Assembly (NCBI GenBank): GCA_045536815.1
Contig: JAZSOH010000026.1
Span: forward strand, 1 to 32,443
Source of the DNA: UMGS1279 sp045536815
GTDB taxonomy: Bacteria; Bacillota; Clostridia; Oscillospirales; Acutalibacteraceae
DNA length: 32,443 nucleotides
Reading direction: 5' to 3'
Part shown: piece after piece, positions 24,039 through 31,341 of the stretch
Position numbering within the stretch: the first letter of the stretch is position 1
How the letters are laid out: the number at the start of each line of letters is the position of its first letter
Translations under genes and position numbers: made by a program
Notes under the pieces: generated by a model
What the model was told of the DNA's origin: nothing
Database searches by the model: none
Seen by the model: the letters and a program-made list of their open reading frames with translations, nothing else

Positions 24039-25325
24039 TCACACCTCGTACTTAATAATTTTTTGTGCGTCAGAAACTTTTTCGTATACTCCACAAGCTA
24101 CAAGAGAGAAGATGGCAGAGCCAAAACATGCCTCTTCTTTATGTGCGGGAATTCTAAGCGTTTTTCCAAACCTACGAGAAAGGCTTTCTGCAAAGGCGGG
24201 GGTTTTTCTAATACCATTACCCGAGCCAACAAGATTTTCAAATGGAACATTCAATGTTTCAAACATATCATAAAGCTCGGTGGTCATACCCTCGATTGCA
24301 CCGAAAATTAGTTCTGCAGGTGTAAAGTTCTCGGGAGTTATATTTTGTACACTTCCCTTGATTTCGGGATTTACCCTTGTTCCCATAAACCTAGTATCAA
24401 CAGTCAGTGAACCTGTAGTTTTTCCTTCAATGGCACTAAGCATTTGGTCATAAACCTTACCTTGTTTTTTGCCCGTAACAAGCTCGGCTACCGAACGCAA
24501 AAACTGTTCTAAAACAGCAAAGGATTTTCCGCCGCAAAGCGAACAGCCAACTAAAAGGTATTTGCCTTCAACATAAGGTCTTGTCTCAATGCCCGAAACA
24601 TTTGAAATTTTATCGGCTGAAACTGAAATTTGGCTTCCTGTACCGGCGTTTACAAGAACACTTTTATCGCCACATACCGAGCCCATAAAACTAGCCTGAT
24701 TATCACCAATAGCAACCGAAACCTTCGCATTTTTAAATTCGCCCAAAATTTTAAAATCAGTAGTAATTTCGGGTAGAAGCTTATCTTCTACGGTAAAACT
24801 ATTTGTCTTTAGGTCATACATACCGAAGCTGGCGGCATCGCTACTATGAACTATGGGTGATGTTTTACCCGCAAATTTCATTGCAACATAGTCGTGAATT
24901 GTGCAAAAACAAACTGCATTTTGGGGTACAAGCGCCTTTTCTTTATTATAAAAATGCGTAACGTAGCCGTATCCTACAAAGCTGTTTAAATACTTTGCAT
25001 AGGTTGTATCTTTAAAGGGCTGCTCTCCACGTCTGTCCTGCCAAGTGTAAAGAGGGGAGACAGAGTTGCCCTCGCTGTCGATATAAACTATACCATGCAT
25101 TTGCCCCGTAACACCAATACAGTGAACGTCGTCTTGGTAGAGCTCATTCAAAATATCAAAAGCGGTTGAAAGAATTTTTTCGGGATTTTGAATTTTCTCC
25201 CATTCGTTTTCGGTCTCAATCCAGGTGTCATTAGGCTTTTCGATTTTTTTGATAACACCATTTGCGGTATCAAGCAAGATACCGCAAATAGAGGTTGTTC
25301 CAATATCAATTCCTATAGTTTTCAT
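24039..25325 (-). CDS. FGGY-family carbohydrate kinase (sedoheptulokinase-like)
   Basis: The 428-residue kinase phosphorylates a sugar or polyol with ATP. Visible motifs: the phosphate loop DIGTTS (7-12), TGQMHGIVY (73-81), WQDRRGEQ (95-102), the catalytic-base region GDNQAS with D208 (207-212), NAGTGSQIS (226-234) and the C-terminal GSGNGIRK adenosine-binding block. The TGQMHG and GDNQAS words recall sedoheptulokinases and xylulokinases, but substrate specificity cannot be read. It is three bases from the genes on either side, between the glycyl radical enzyme and the isomerase, so its substrate is probably the compound handled by this operon. Confidence 0.85.
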   Translation of the reverse strand: MKTIGIDIGTTSICGILLDTANGVIKKIEKPNDTWIETENEWEKIQNPEKILSTAFDILNELYQDDVHCIGVTGQMHGIVYIDSEGNSVSPLYTWQDRRGEQPFKDTTYAKYLNSFVGYGYVTHFYNKEKALVPQNAVCFCTIHDYVAMKFAGKTSPIVHSSDAASFGMYDLKTNSFTVEDKLLPEITTDFKILGEFKNAKVSVAIGDNQASFMGSVCGDKSVLVNAGTGSQISVSADKISNVSGIETRPYVEGKYLLVGCSLCGGKSFAVLEQFLRSVAELVTGKKQGKVYDQMLSAIEGKTTGSLTVDTRFMGTRVNPEIKGSVQNITPENFTPAELIFGAIEGMTTELYDMFETLNVPFENLVGSGNGIRKTPAFAESLSRRFGKTLRIPAHKEEACFGSAIFSLVACGVYEKVSDAQKIIKYEV

Positions 25326-25328
25326 TTA

Positions 25329-27641
25329 CTAGCACTCCAAGGTTGTAGATTTAAGGTCCAAACGTTTAATTATATCGTTTTGAATTGCGGGAGAAAGGTC
25401 AAGGAAGTTAACAAAAGTTCCGTGAATTCTCATAATATAAACACCGCTTGGTGCATATTTTTTGGGGTTGGCCTGAACTTTTCTAAGTGTTTCAGGAGTT
25501 GTAACGTTAACATAAAGGTAGAAAGGAGAAACCTTTTTATCGGGTGTGCTAAAGAATAAGGGGTTAACAATTTTTTCTTTAAATTCAAGGCCCTTACCCT
25601 CAAAGCTTTCGCTTCTAAAGTATTTGGGGTCGATACCAAGGTGAGAAGCGTAGCCGCCGCCCATACGCTCATAAGGTAGCTTTAAAGCTGAAAGCATACG
25701 GAATCCCATACCGTTTGTTGCTTCGCCAAACAGTGGGTCAACACCGTAGCCAAGCATTTCTCTGGAAAGTCTGCCGTCAGGTGTTGCACCTACCCAGTAA
25801 CCATATGTAAGGTGGGTTGAAGGGCTGGCGTAGTCAGCGCGGAAGGGGTTGCCAAGGTAGTTTTTCTTTGAGGTTACAATGTCGGTTACTTTGTTAACAA
25901 CCTCTACAGCTTCATTGTCAACTTCGTCTATGTTGTTGCCAAACTTGGGCGCGGAAAGTAAAAACTCTCTTAAATCTTCATAGCCTTTAAAGTTGTTTTT
26001 AAGAGCGTCAACCAAACGGTCTGCTTCTTCGGGCTTTTCTTTTAAAAGCTTATCAACTGCAACAAGGCTATCTGCGATAACCGAAACACCGTGGATAAGA
26101 CAACCACTACCATTGTATTTTGTGCCTTGCTTTTCGGTGTCTCTTGTATCAATTCCGCTTTCAAGGCCACCCATAAAGCAGGAAAGGAAGGGAACCTTAA
26201 GGTTTGAAAGCGCTTTAGATGCGCCGTTTGCACTGTCGGTCATACGCTTAGCGTAAAATTCAACGTTTTTATAAAATTCTTCACGAAGATTTTTAAGGTC
26301 GGCTTTTTTAAGGTCGGCAAGTTTTTCGCCTGTAATAAGCGACTCGCCACCTGTAAGGGTGAGCTCTAAAATCTTGGGTAAATTGAGCCAGCTATTTGTT
26401 GTGTTGCCGTTGTCTTTGCCCATAATAAGAGGTTCTTGACAACCTGCAATAGATGTGTCAACAATATCATCCTCATCAATTCCGTTCGCGCTCAGCATAG
26501 CGAAAAGAGCGTCATCGTTGAAAAGAGAGGGGGTGAGAATTCCGGGAGAGAAGAAAAATCTACCAAGCTCTTCGTGTAAGCGGTCGGGTGTATTTTTATG
26601 CATCTTAACCGACAAAATGGGCTGAGGCATATTCATATCGTAATATGCATCTAAAAGGGCGTAAGAGGTGGGGTTGGTAAGGTCGTTTCCGTCTTTATCT
26701 CTACCACCTATAATAATGTTTTGAGAGATAGCCCAGCTTCTGTCACCAACGTTAAAGAAAACAAGGAAATGCTTAAGAAGAGCCGCGGCAGTGTCGCGGT
26801 CAAGACCGTTTCTGAAGGGCTCAAAAATTCTATCGGCATTACCAACCGAGAAGGCGAACGGGTTTGGGGTTTGCTCTAAACACATAATTTGCCAAAGCAA
26901 AATAAATACCTGAATAGCTTCGTAAAGATTTTTAGCACCTTTTTTAGGGGCAGTTTCAAGTGTGTTTGCCATAAGCTCTAATTGTGCTTTTCTCTCAGGT
27001 GTAGCGTCTTTTGCAAGGTCTTTTGCAAGGTCGGCATAACGCTTTGCAAGAATAAGAACACTTTCAAGAGCGATTTTCATTGGCTCGGCAGCCTTTTCCA
27101 TCATAGGCTCAACACCGTTTGCAAGCGCAAAGCGGAAGTCGGGGATAAGGTGTCCGGTAACCTGTTCAATAAAGTATGCAACTTCTTTCGTATCAAGCTC
27201 AGCGTTATCATAAACTGCAGAAAGCTCGGTTACGTAAGGGGTCTTTGAAAAGTCTTTTCTAAGAGCTTCAATTCTTTCTTTGGTGAACTCTTCGTTAGGC
27301 TCAATATCATCAAAAACTGCGGTAGGGTCACAGTAACCGCTAAAGGTTTCAACTCTAAATGAGGGGTTAATAAGCGCATAGCTTTTTGCAAAGCCGTCGT
27401 CCTGTGTTCCGGCAAAAATGTTGTTTTCGCTTATTTCAAGGGGAATACCCGCAACAACATCTTTAAGAATAAGGGCTTTTTTAGTTTCAGCGTCAACACC
27501 CTCGTATTTTTTCTCGCCTTCATTTTCAATTTCTTTAGCTAAAAACCAACCGTCAAGACGGGTTTTGCTTCTTTCATATTTGAAGAGCTTTTTAGCCATT
27601 TCGGTAATTTGGTTTGCACTGTAAATTTCGTTAAAGTTCAT
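25329..27641 (-). CDS. Glycyl radical enzyme of unknown substrate (PFL-like family)
   Basis: The 770-residue enzyme has a PFL-type domain with the thiyl-radical cysteine C401 followed by E403 in SIAGCQEPLI (398-407). The glycyl radical site G741 lies in MRIHGTFVNFLDLSP near the C terminus. The E after CQ suggests the GCxEP type, common to dehydratases, C-O or C-S lyases and YbiW/PflD, rather than the adjacent CC pair of true pyruvate formate-lyase. The radical loop is unusual: I-H before the glycine and T after it, where RVSGY or RVAGY is typical. It follows its activase by 29 bases, with AAGGTGAG as ribosome-binding site. Neighbouring kinase and isomerase suggest action on a sugar, anhydro-sugar or polyol phosphate. 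Not glycerol or choline metabolism as far as context shows; no microcompartment genes are present. Confidence 0.88.
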   Translation of the reverse strand: MNFNEIYSANQITEMAKKLFKYERSKTRLDGWFLAKEIENEGEKKYEGVDAETKKALILKDVVAGIPLEISENNIFAGTQDDGFAKSYALINPSFRVETFSGYCDPTAVFDDIEPNEEFTKERIEALRKDFSKTPYVTELSAVYDNAELDTKEVAYFIEQVTGHLIPDFRFALANGVEPMMEKAAEPMKIALESVLILAKRYADLAKDLAKDATPERKAQLELMANTLETAPKKGAKNLYEAIQVFILLWQIMCLEQTPNPFAFSVGNADRIFEPFRNGLDRDTAAALLKHFLVFFNVGDRSWAISQNIIIGGRDKDGNDLTNPTSYALLDAYYDMNMPQPILSVKMHKNTPDRLHEELGRFFFSPGILTPSLFNDDALFAMLSANGIDEDDIVDTSIAGCQEPLIMGKDNGNTTNSWLNLPKILELTLTGGESLITGEKLADLKKADLKNLREEFYKNVEFYAKRMTDSANGASKALSNLKVPFLSCFMGGLESGIDTRDTEKQGTKYNGSGCLIHGVSVIADSLVAVDKLLKEKPEEADRLVDALKNNFKGYEDLREFLLSAPKFGNNIDEVDNEAVEVVNKVTDIVTSKKNYLGNPFRADYASPSTHLTYGYWVGATPDGRLSREMLGYGVDPLFGEATNGMGFRMLSALKLPYERMGGGYASHLGIDPKYFRSESFEGKGLEFKEKIVNPLFFSTPDKKVSPFYLYVNVTTPETLRKVQANPKKYAPSGVYIMRIHGTFVNFLDLSPAIQNDIIKRLDLKSTTLEC

Positions 27642-27670
27642 AAGTTCTCACCTTTCTTATAATTTAGGAT

Positions 27671-28387
27671 TTAGGTTTTTATTAGGTTAAGACCGTTTTC
27701 TTTAAACAGGTTGCAAAACTGTTTAAGGGTTTCCTTGCTTATAAAGCCGTTTTCAATTTCATACGGCTTAGTCCATTTCTCTTTTCCATATTCGTGATAG
27801 GGTAAAAGCTCAAAACTGACCTTTTCGGTGTTATGTTGCTTGAAAAGATTTACAAAGCCTTCGGGTGTTGAATTAAATCCGTTTATTATGGGGATTCTTA
27901 TTAAAACCTCTCGCCCTTCACTACAAAGCCTTGCAAAGTTTTTAATTGTCATACTGTTTTCAAGAGCGGTCCACTCTTTGTGCACAGTAAAATCAAAATG
28001 CTTTATATCCATAATAAGATGGTCTATGTAGGGGAGCAGGTCAAAAAGCCTTGGGTGTGTGCCGTTAGTTTCAATGCAGGTGTTAATACCATTTTCTTTT
28101 AAAGCCTTATAGAACTCTAAAACCGCATCGAACTGTAAGGTTGGCTCACCGCCCGTAAGGGTTACCCCACCGCCCGAAAAAAACATAGGCTTGCAAGAAA
28201 TGGCTTCCTTTACAAGTTCGTCAACTGTGAGAGTTTTGTAGTTTATTTGCTCCATACCCTCGGGGTTTGAACACCATTTGCACTTAAGGTTACAACCTGA
28301 AAGATGGTAAACAAGTCGGTTTCCGGGACCGTCTTGCGAGTAGTTGAAACCTTTTTGAAAAATTTTAAGTTTGCTAATTATAATCAT
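27671..28387 (-). CDS. Glycyl-radical-enzyme activating enzyme (radical SAM)
   Basis: The 238-residue protein cleaves S-adenosylmethionine to abstract a hydrogen from the glycine of its partner. The cluster motif is C32-x3-C36-x2-C39 (GCNLKCKWCSNP), with GGEP near residue 80 (TLTGGEPTL) and the ETNG block. The extra 8-Cys ferredoxin-type insert of most dehydratase activases is absent, so it resembles pyruvate formate-lyase activase in size. I start at the ATG at 28387, preceded by AAGGGGG. The frame overlaps the last 14 bases of the ROK gene, so the two are coupled. Its partner is the next gene. Confidence 0.88.
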   Translation of the reverse strand: MIIISKLKIFQKGFNYSQDGPGNRLVYHLSGCNLKCKWCSNPEGMEQINYKTLTVDELVKEAISCKPMFFSGGGVTLTGGEPTLQFDAVLEFYKALKENGINTCIETNGTHPRLFDLLPYIDHLIMDIKHFDFTVHKEWTALENSMTIKNFARLCSEGREVLIRIPIINGFNSTPEGFVNLFKQHNTEKVSFELLPYHEYGKEKWTKPYEIENGFISKETLKQFCNLFKENGLNLIKT

Positions 28388-29492
28388 CCCCCTTAAAAAA
28401 GCGGTCAATCATAAGCGTTCCCGCTATAACAACCTTATTTTCAAGGCTAGAGGGAAGCACCGATAATTTGCTTTTTGTAATATTTCTATCTTTAAGGTTT
28501 TCGTAAAGCTTTTCGGCAAAAAACTTTCCATTATAGGTGAGGTCGCCGCCTAAAATAACTGTTTTTAAATCGAAAAGGTTAATAACCGAAATTAAAGCTG
28601 AGGAAAGATATTTAATTTCCTTTTCAATAATAGACTCACAGTTTTGGTCAATTACCTCTTTCCAACTGCTAAAGTTTGTTCCGCTTAAAAGCGCGGGGAT
28701 AGAAGCGTACCTTTCAAGACAACCAACGTTACCACAGCTACAGGGCCTTCCGTCAAAATCTATAGAAATATGCCCTAGCTCGTTTCCGAGCCCGTTGCCG
28801 CCACGATGTATTTTGTCTTCGGTTATAATGCCCGAACCAACACCCTCATCAACTAAAACTGTAATAAAATTATCGTTTGTTTTTTGATTCCCAAAATATT
28901 TTTCGCTTATTGCAAATGCATTTGCAATATTTTCAGCTTGTATGGTGAGGCCAAGCTTTTGACCTAAAACGTTCAAATTAAAGCCGTGCCATTTTTCAAA
29001 ATTAGGCGGAGAAAGAATAGTGCTTGTTTTGTAGTCTATTGGACCGGGGGTGCTAATTCCAACCCCTAAAAGGGAACTTCTTTTAATTTTCAGGTCCTTT
29101 ACAATTTTGTTTATATCAAAAACAATCTTTTCAACAACTTCACTAGGGGAGAGACTTTTAATATTAAAACTGTCTTCTTTTAAAACGTTGCCCTCGAGGT
29201 CTATAATACCAAGTGAACAGTGCCTTCTTGTAATATTAACACCAATGGCATAAAAGCGGTCGCTAACAAGCTTTAAAATAATTGGCCTTCTGCCGACACC
29301 ACAGTAGTCCGACTCGCTTTCGGTAATAATGCCGAGATTTATAAGCTCCTCAGTAAGCAGTGTGACCGCTGCTTTTGTAAGACCAGTTTTTGCGGCAATT
29401 TGCGCTCTTGAAACATCTTCACTTCTTATGAGGTTTAAAATCATTTTTTGGTTTCGCTTTTTCATAACTAAAGAATTAGTCGCTTTGGTCAT
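28374..29492 (-). CDS. ROK-family transcriptional regulator
   Basis: The 372-residue protein has a winged helix-turn-helix at 12-70 (VSRAQIAAKTGLTKAAVTLLTEEL region; GVGRRP wing) and an ROK kinase-like sugar-binding domain. The latter has LGVGISTPGPID, GNELGH (236-241) and the zinc site CSCGNVGCLE (C251, C253, C258 with H241). NagC/XylR-type members repress catabolic operons and release DNA when they bind a sugar or sugar phosphate. It is the first gene of the five-gene operon, with AAGGAGG before the ATG. A perfect palindrome lies at the transcription start, so autoregulation is very likely. The ligand is unknown and would identify the substrate of the pathway. Confidence 0.9.
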   Translation of the reverse strand: MTKATNSLVMKKRNQKMILNLIRSEDVSRAQIAAKTGLTKAAVTLLTEELINLGIITESESDYCGVGRRPIILKLVSDRFYAIGVNITRRHCSLGIIDLEGNVLKEDSFNIKSLSPSEVVEKIVFDINKIVKDLKIKRSSLLGVGISTPGPIDYKTSTILSPPNFEKWHGFNLNVLGQKLGLTIQAENIANAFAISEKYFGNQKTNDNFITVLVDEGVGSGIITEDKIHRGGNGLGNELGHISIDFDGRPCSCGNVGCLERYASIPALLSGTNFSSWKEVIDQNCESIIEKEIKYLSSALISVINLFDLKTVILGGDLTYNGKFFAEKLYENLKDRNITKSKLSVLPSSLENKVVIAGTLMIDRFFKGDDYN

Positions 29493-29508
29493 TAATGCAA
29501 AACCTCCT

Positions 29509-29535
29509 TAATTAGTTAAATGATTTAACTAATTA
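29509..29535. promoter_or_regulatory. Perfect 27-bp operator palindrome, probable ROK site
   Basis: TAATTAGTTAAAT, one central base, then its exact reverse complement. It lies just downstream of the -10 element of the ROK operon promoter and ends next to the ribosome-binding site, where a bound dimer would block transcription. Confidence 0.8.
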
Positions 29536-29536
29536 T

Positions 29537-29565
29537 ATTTTACTACATATAATAATAAGTGTCAA
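29537..29565 (-). promoter_or_regulatory. Promoter of the ROK/glycyl radical operon
   Basis: On the minus strand, TTGACA (29565-29560), 17 bases and TAAAAT (29542-29537). It is divergent from the tRNA promoter. Confidence 0.8.
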
Positions 29566-29644
29566 GGGTATTATAATATATTTAAAGGACCAAAATAGAA
29601 GAAAAAAGTTAGAAAAAATTTGACTATATTTTAATAATTTGGTG

Positions 29645-29673
29645 TTGACAATAACTTTAAACTGTGCTATAAT
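29645..29673 (+). promoter_or_regulatory. Promoter of the tRNA-Ser pair
   Basis: TTGACA (29645-29650), 17 bases and TATAAT (29668-29673) form a full-consensus promoter that places the start about 10 bases before the first tRNA. Confidence 0.85.
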
Positions 29674-29689
29674 TCTATGGCACGTTGAT

Positions 29690-29776
29690 GGAGAGATGTC
29701 CGAGTGGTTTAAGGAGCTGGTCTTGAAAACCAGTGACTCGAAAGAGCCTAGGGTTCGAATCCCTATCTCTCCGCCA
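29690..29776 (+). tRNA. tRNA-Ser(UGA)
   Basis: 87 bases with acceptor GGAGAGA/TCTCTCC, a long variable arm typical of serine tRNA, T-loop GGGTTCGAATCCC, anticodon TGA in loop CTTGAAA and an encoded CCA end. Confidence 0.95.
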
Positions 29777-29805
29777 TTTTTTATATTTTAATTTTTGTTA
29801 CCAAT

Positions 29806-29895
29806 GGAGAAGTACTCAAGTGGTGACGAGGCGCCCCTGCTAAGGGCGTAGGTCGGGCAACCGGCGCGAGGGTTCAAGTCCCTCCTTCTCCGCCA
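29806..29895 (+). tRNA. tRNA-Ser(GCU)
   Basis: 90 bases with acceptor GGAGAAG/CTTCTCC, a long variable arm, anticodon GCT in loop CTGCTAA closed by CGCCC/GGGCG, T-arm GAGGGTTCAAGTCCCTC and an encoded CCA end. Its last 20 bases are repeated at 30095-30114. Confidence 0.95.
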
Positions 29896-29897
29896 TA

Positions 29898-29927
29898 GAA
29901 AAACCACCTTTTCAAAGGGTGGTTTTT
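29898..29927 (+). terminator. Terminator after tRNA-Ser(GCU)
   Basis: AAAACCACC...GGTGGTTTTTT hairpin directly behind the CCA. A close copy lies at 30388-30416. Confidence 0.85.
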
Positions 29928-30013
29928 TGTTTTAGTTAAAGCGCTTGAACCCGAGCGCCGAGGCGCGGGCATTTTGAGCGACCGCTGCCTGTGGCGGAAA
30001 AAGGGAGAGATAA

Positions 30014-30094
30014 ATGGCGCAGCGGTCGAAAAAATTCGCCGCCCCAAGGCAGAAATTTTTTCGGGTACCGCAAGAGGGGTTGCGAAGCAACTGA
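30014..30094 (+). CDS. Possible 26-aa cationic micropeptide (low confidence)
   Basis: An ATG at 30014 preceded by AAGGGAG at suitable spacing opens a 26-codon frame starting MAQRSKKFAAPRQKFF and ending GLRSN. The peptide is strongly basic: seven Lys/Arg against one acidic residue. The TGA stop (30092-30094) directly abuts the duplicated tRNA 3' end. The same bases form stable hairpins, so the frame may be incidental to an RNA or DNA structure. I list it because the ribosome-binding site and the exact boundary are suggestive; expression is unproven. Confidence 0.25.
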   Translation: MAQRSKKFAAPRQKFFRVPQEGLRSN

Positions 30095-30114
30095 AAGTCC
30101 CTCCTTCTCCGCCA

Positions 30115-30148
30115 AAAACAAAGCACCGCGAAAGCGGTGCTTTGTTTT
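30115..30148 (+). terminator. Strong terminator behind the duplicated tRNA end
   Basis: A 15-bp perfect stem AAAACAAAGCACCGC/GCGGTGCTTTGTTTT with a GAAA loop, starting one base after the CCA of the duplicate. Confidence 0.85.
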
Positions 30149-30150
30149 AT

Positions 30151-30315
30151 CCAAGCCGAAGGCTTGGTATGTAATCCGCGCTAGCGGAATGTAATCACGC
30201 GTCAGCGTGTATGGTATCACCGCAAGGTGTATTTCTTCGGCTTGATTACATACGCAACTTTCGTTGCGATTACATACAATGCTTCGCATTGATTACATTC
30301 ACACCTGTGGTGTGA
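30151..30315. repeat. Mini-hairpin array C
   Basis: Palindromes in order: CCAAGCC/GGCTTGG, TCCGC/GCGGA, CACGC/GCGTG, CACC/GGTG, CGCAAC/GTTGCG, AATGC/GCATT, CACACC/GGTGTG. Spacers read ATGTAATC in the left half and GATTACAT in the right half, so the array is globally palindromic. Bases 30268-30294 match 15732-15758 of array A with one difference. The following 70 bases to the terminator show no gene. Confidence 0.75.
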
Positions 30316-30387
30316 TTTGATATGTAGGCGTTCAAACATATATCTCAAAAAACCAAAGGGCATCAAATTCATACAACCCTTTCATAG

Positions 30388-30416
30388 AAAACCACCTTTT
30401 AAAGGGTGGTTTTTTT
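30388..30416 (+). terminator. Second copy of the tRNA-Ser terminator
   Basis: CATAGAAAACCACCTTTT followed by AAAGGGTGGTTTTTTT is nearly the same as the sequence right after the CCA of tRNA-Ser(GCU) (29893-29927), including the CATAGAAAA lead-in. Confidence 0.8.
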
Positions 30417-30512
30417 GTTGCTATTATATCGTTACTTTTCAAAAACTATTTTTGACAGTAGATTTTTTTATAAGGTTATGTTATATTATATTATAATGTA
30501 TTATTTTGTGGA

Positions 30513-30587
30513 TAGCCAAAGCATTTAAACTTGAACCAGTCTACAAGGGCGGTTTTAAGGTATCTTTTGGCTTTTTGGCTAAGGAGG
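30513..30587 (+). promoter_or_regulatory. Leader with alternative pairings near the ribosome-binding site
   Basis: TAGCCAAA (30513-30520) can pair with TTTGGCT (30566-30572) or with TTTGGCTA (30574-30581). The second partner touches the AAGGAGG (30581-30587) of the methyltransferase gene, so the two states could expose or partly hide it. A TTGACA lies at about 30453, but no well-spaced -10 was found. Confidence 0.35.
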
Positions 30588-30594
30588 TAGGTTT

Positions 30595-31341
30595 ATGTCG
30601 GGATATGGCGACTTTTCTTTTTGTTATGATTCGCTTATGGCGGATGTTGACTATACTGGTCTGACCGATTTTATTTTAGATTTATTTTTAAAATATGATA
30701 AAAAGCCAACCCTTCTTTTAGACCTTGCCTGCGGTACGGGTAATTTTAGTTTTGAGTTTGCAAAAAAGGGTATTGACGTTATAGGTGTTGACCCTTCGGA
30801 GAATATGCTTACTGTTGCTACTGAAAAACGAGAAAAGGGAAGCGAAAATCCACTTTTTTTAAATCAGTCTGCCGAAGAGCTTGACCTTTTTGGCACGGTT
30901 GACGGCGCTGTTTGTTTATTGGATAGTCTTAATCATATAAACGATATAAAAAATCTTGAAAAGGCGTTTTATAATGTTTCGCTTTTTCTTGAAAGCGAAA
31001 GGTTGTTTATTTTTGATTTAAACACTCTTTATAAGCACAGTAAGGTTTTGGCAAATAATACATTTGTAAAAGAAGCCGACAAAACCTTTTGTGTATGGCA
31101 AAATGAGTGTGAAGACGGTAAAACTGTAGATATTTTTATTGATTTGTTTACAGAAAACACTGACGGCAGCTATTTTAGGGTTAGCGAGGATTTTTCAGAA
31201 ACAGCCTTTAGCGAGGCGCAAATTGATGACATTTTATTAAAAACAGGCTTTGAAAAAATTGCCATGCTCGATGGCGAAACGAAAAAAGAAGTAATAAATA
31301 CAACCGAAAGGGTATTATATATAGTAAGGAAGAAAAAGTAA
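30595..31341 (+). CDS. Class I SAM-dependent methyltransferase
   Basis: The 248-residue protein has a Rossmann-type methyltransferase fold. Motif I is LLDLACGTGNFSFEF (about 41-55), followed by the acidic residue at the end of strand 2 (VIGVDPSENML). A DGAVCLLDSLNHI block stands where motif IV is expected, and the C-terminal beta part follows. The substrate is unknown. AAGGAGGT precedes the ATG. The stop codon TAA overlaps the ATG of hslO (TAATG), so the two are expressed together, which may suggest a link to redox stress or to translation maintenance. Confidence 0.87.
   Translation: MSGYGDFSFCYDSLMADVDYTGLTDFILDLFLKYDKKPTLLLDLACGTGNFSFEFAKKGIDVIGVDPSENMLTVATEKREKGSENPLFLNQSAEELDLFGTVDGAVCLLDSLNHINDIKNLEKAFYNVSLFLESERLFIFDLNTLYKHSKVLANNTFVKEADKTFCVWQNECEDGKTVDIFIDLFTENTDGSYFRVSEDFSETAFSEAQIDDILLKTGFEKIAMLDGETKKEVINTTERVLYIVRKKK

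Larger units (their letters stand above)
29876..30114 (+). repeat. 20-bp duplication of the tRNA-Ser(GCU) 3' end framing a 219-bp unit
   Basis: AAGTCCCTCCTTCTCCGCCA occurs at 29876-29895 (end of the tRNA) and again at 30095-30114 with no change. A direct repeat of a tRNA 3' end is what site-specific integration into a tRNA gene leaves. Between the copies there are strong inverted repeats: CGACCGCTGC/GCAGCGGTCG (10 bp, about 29978-30029) and an imperfect GAAAAAATT/AAATTTTTTC pair (about 30028-30062). There is no integrase gene. Confidence 0.75.

Noticed and set aside
29996..30114. A third intact tRNA-Ser gene
   Set aside because: Only the 3' 20 bases match. The preceding sequence has no anticodon arm, and the T-loop is replaced by a hairpin.
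29936..30289. 117-aa minus-strand frame near the tRNA-Ser genes
   Set aside because: It runs through a terminator, the duplicated tRNA end and hairpin array C. It has no ribosome-binding site, and its composition is dictated by palindromes.
15521..30315. The repeat arrays as CRISPR
   Set aside because: Units are self-complementary hairpins of different sequence with short recurrent linkers. There are no identical direct repeats of 24-37 bases with unique spacers, and no cas genes.
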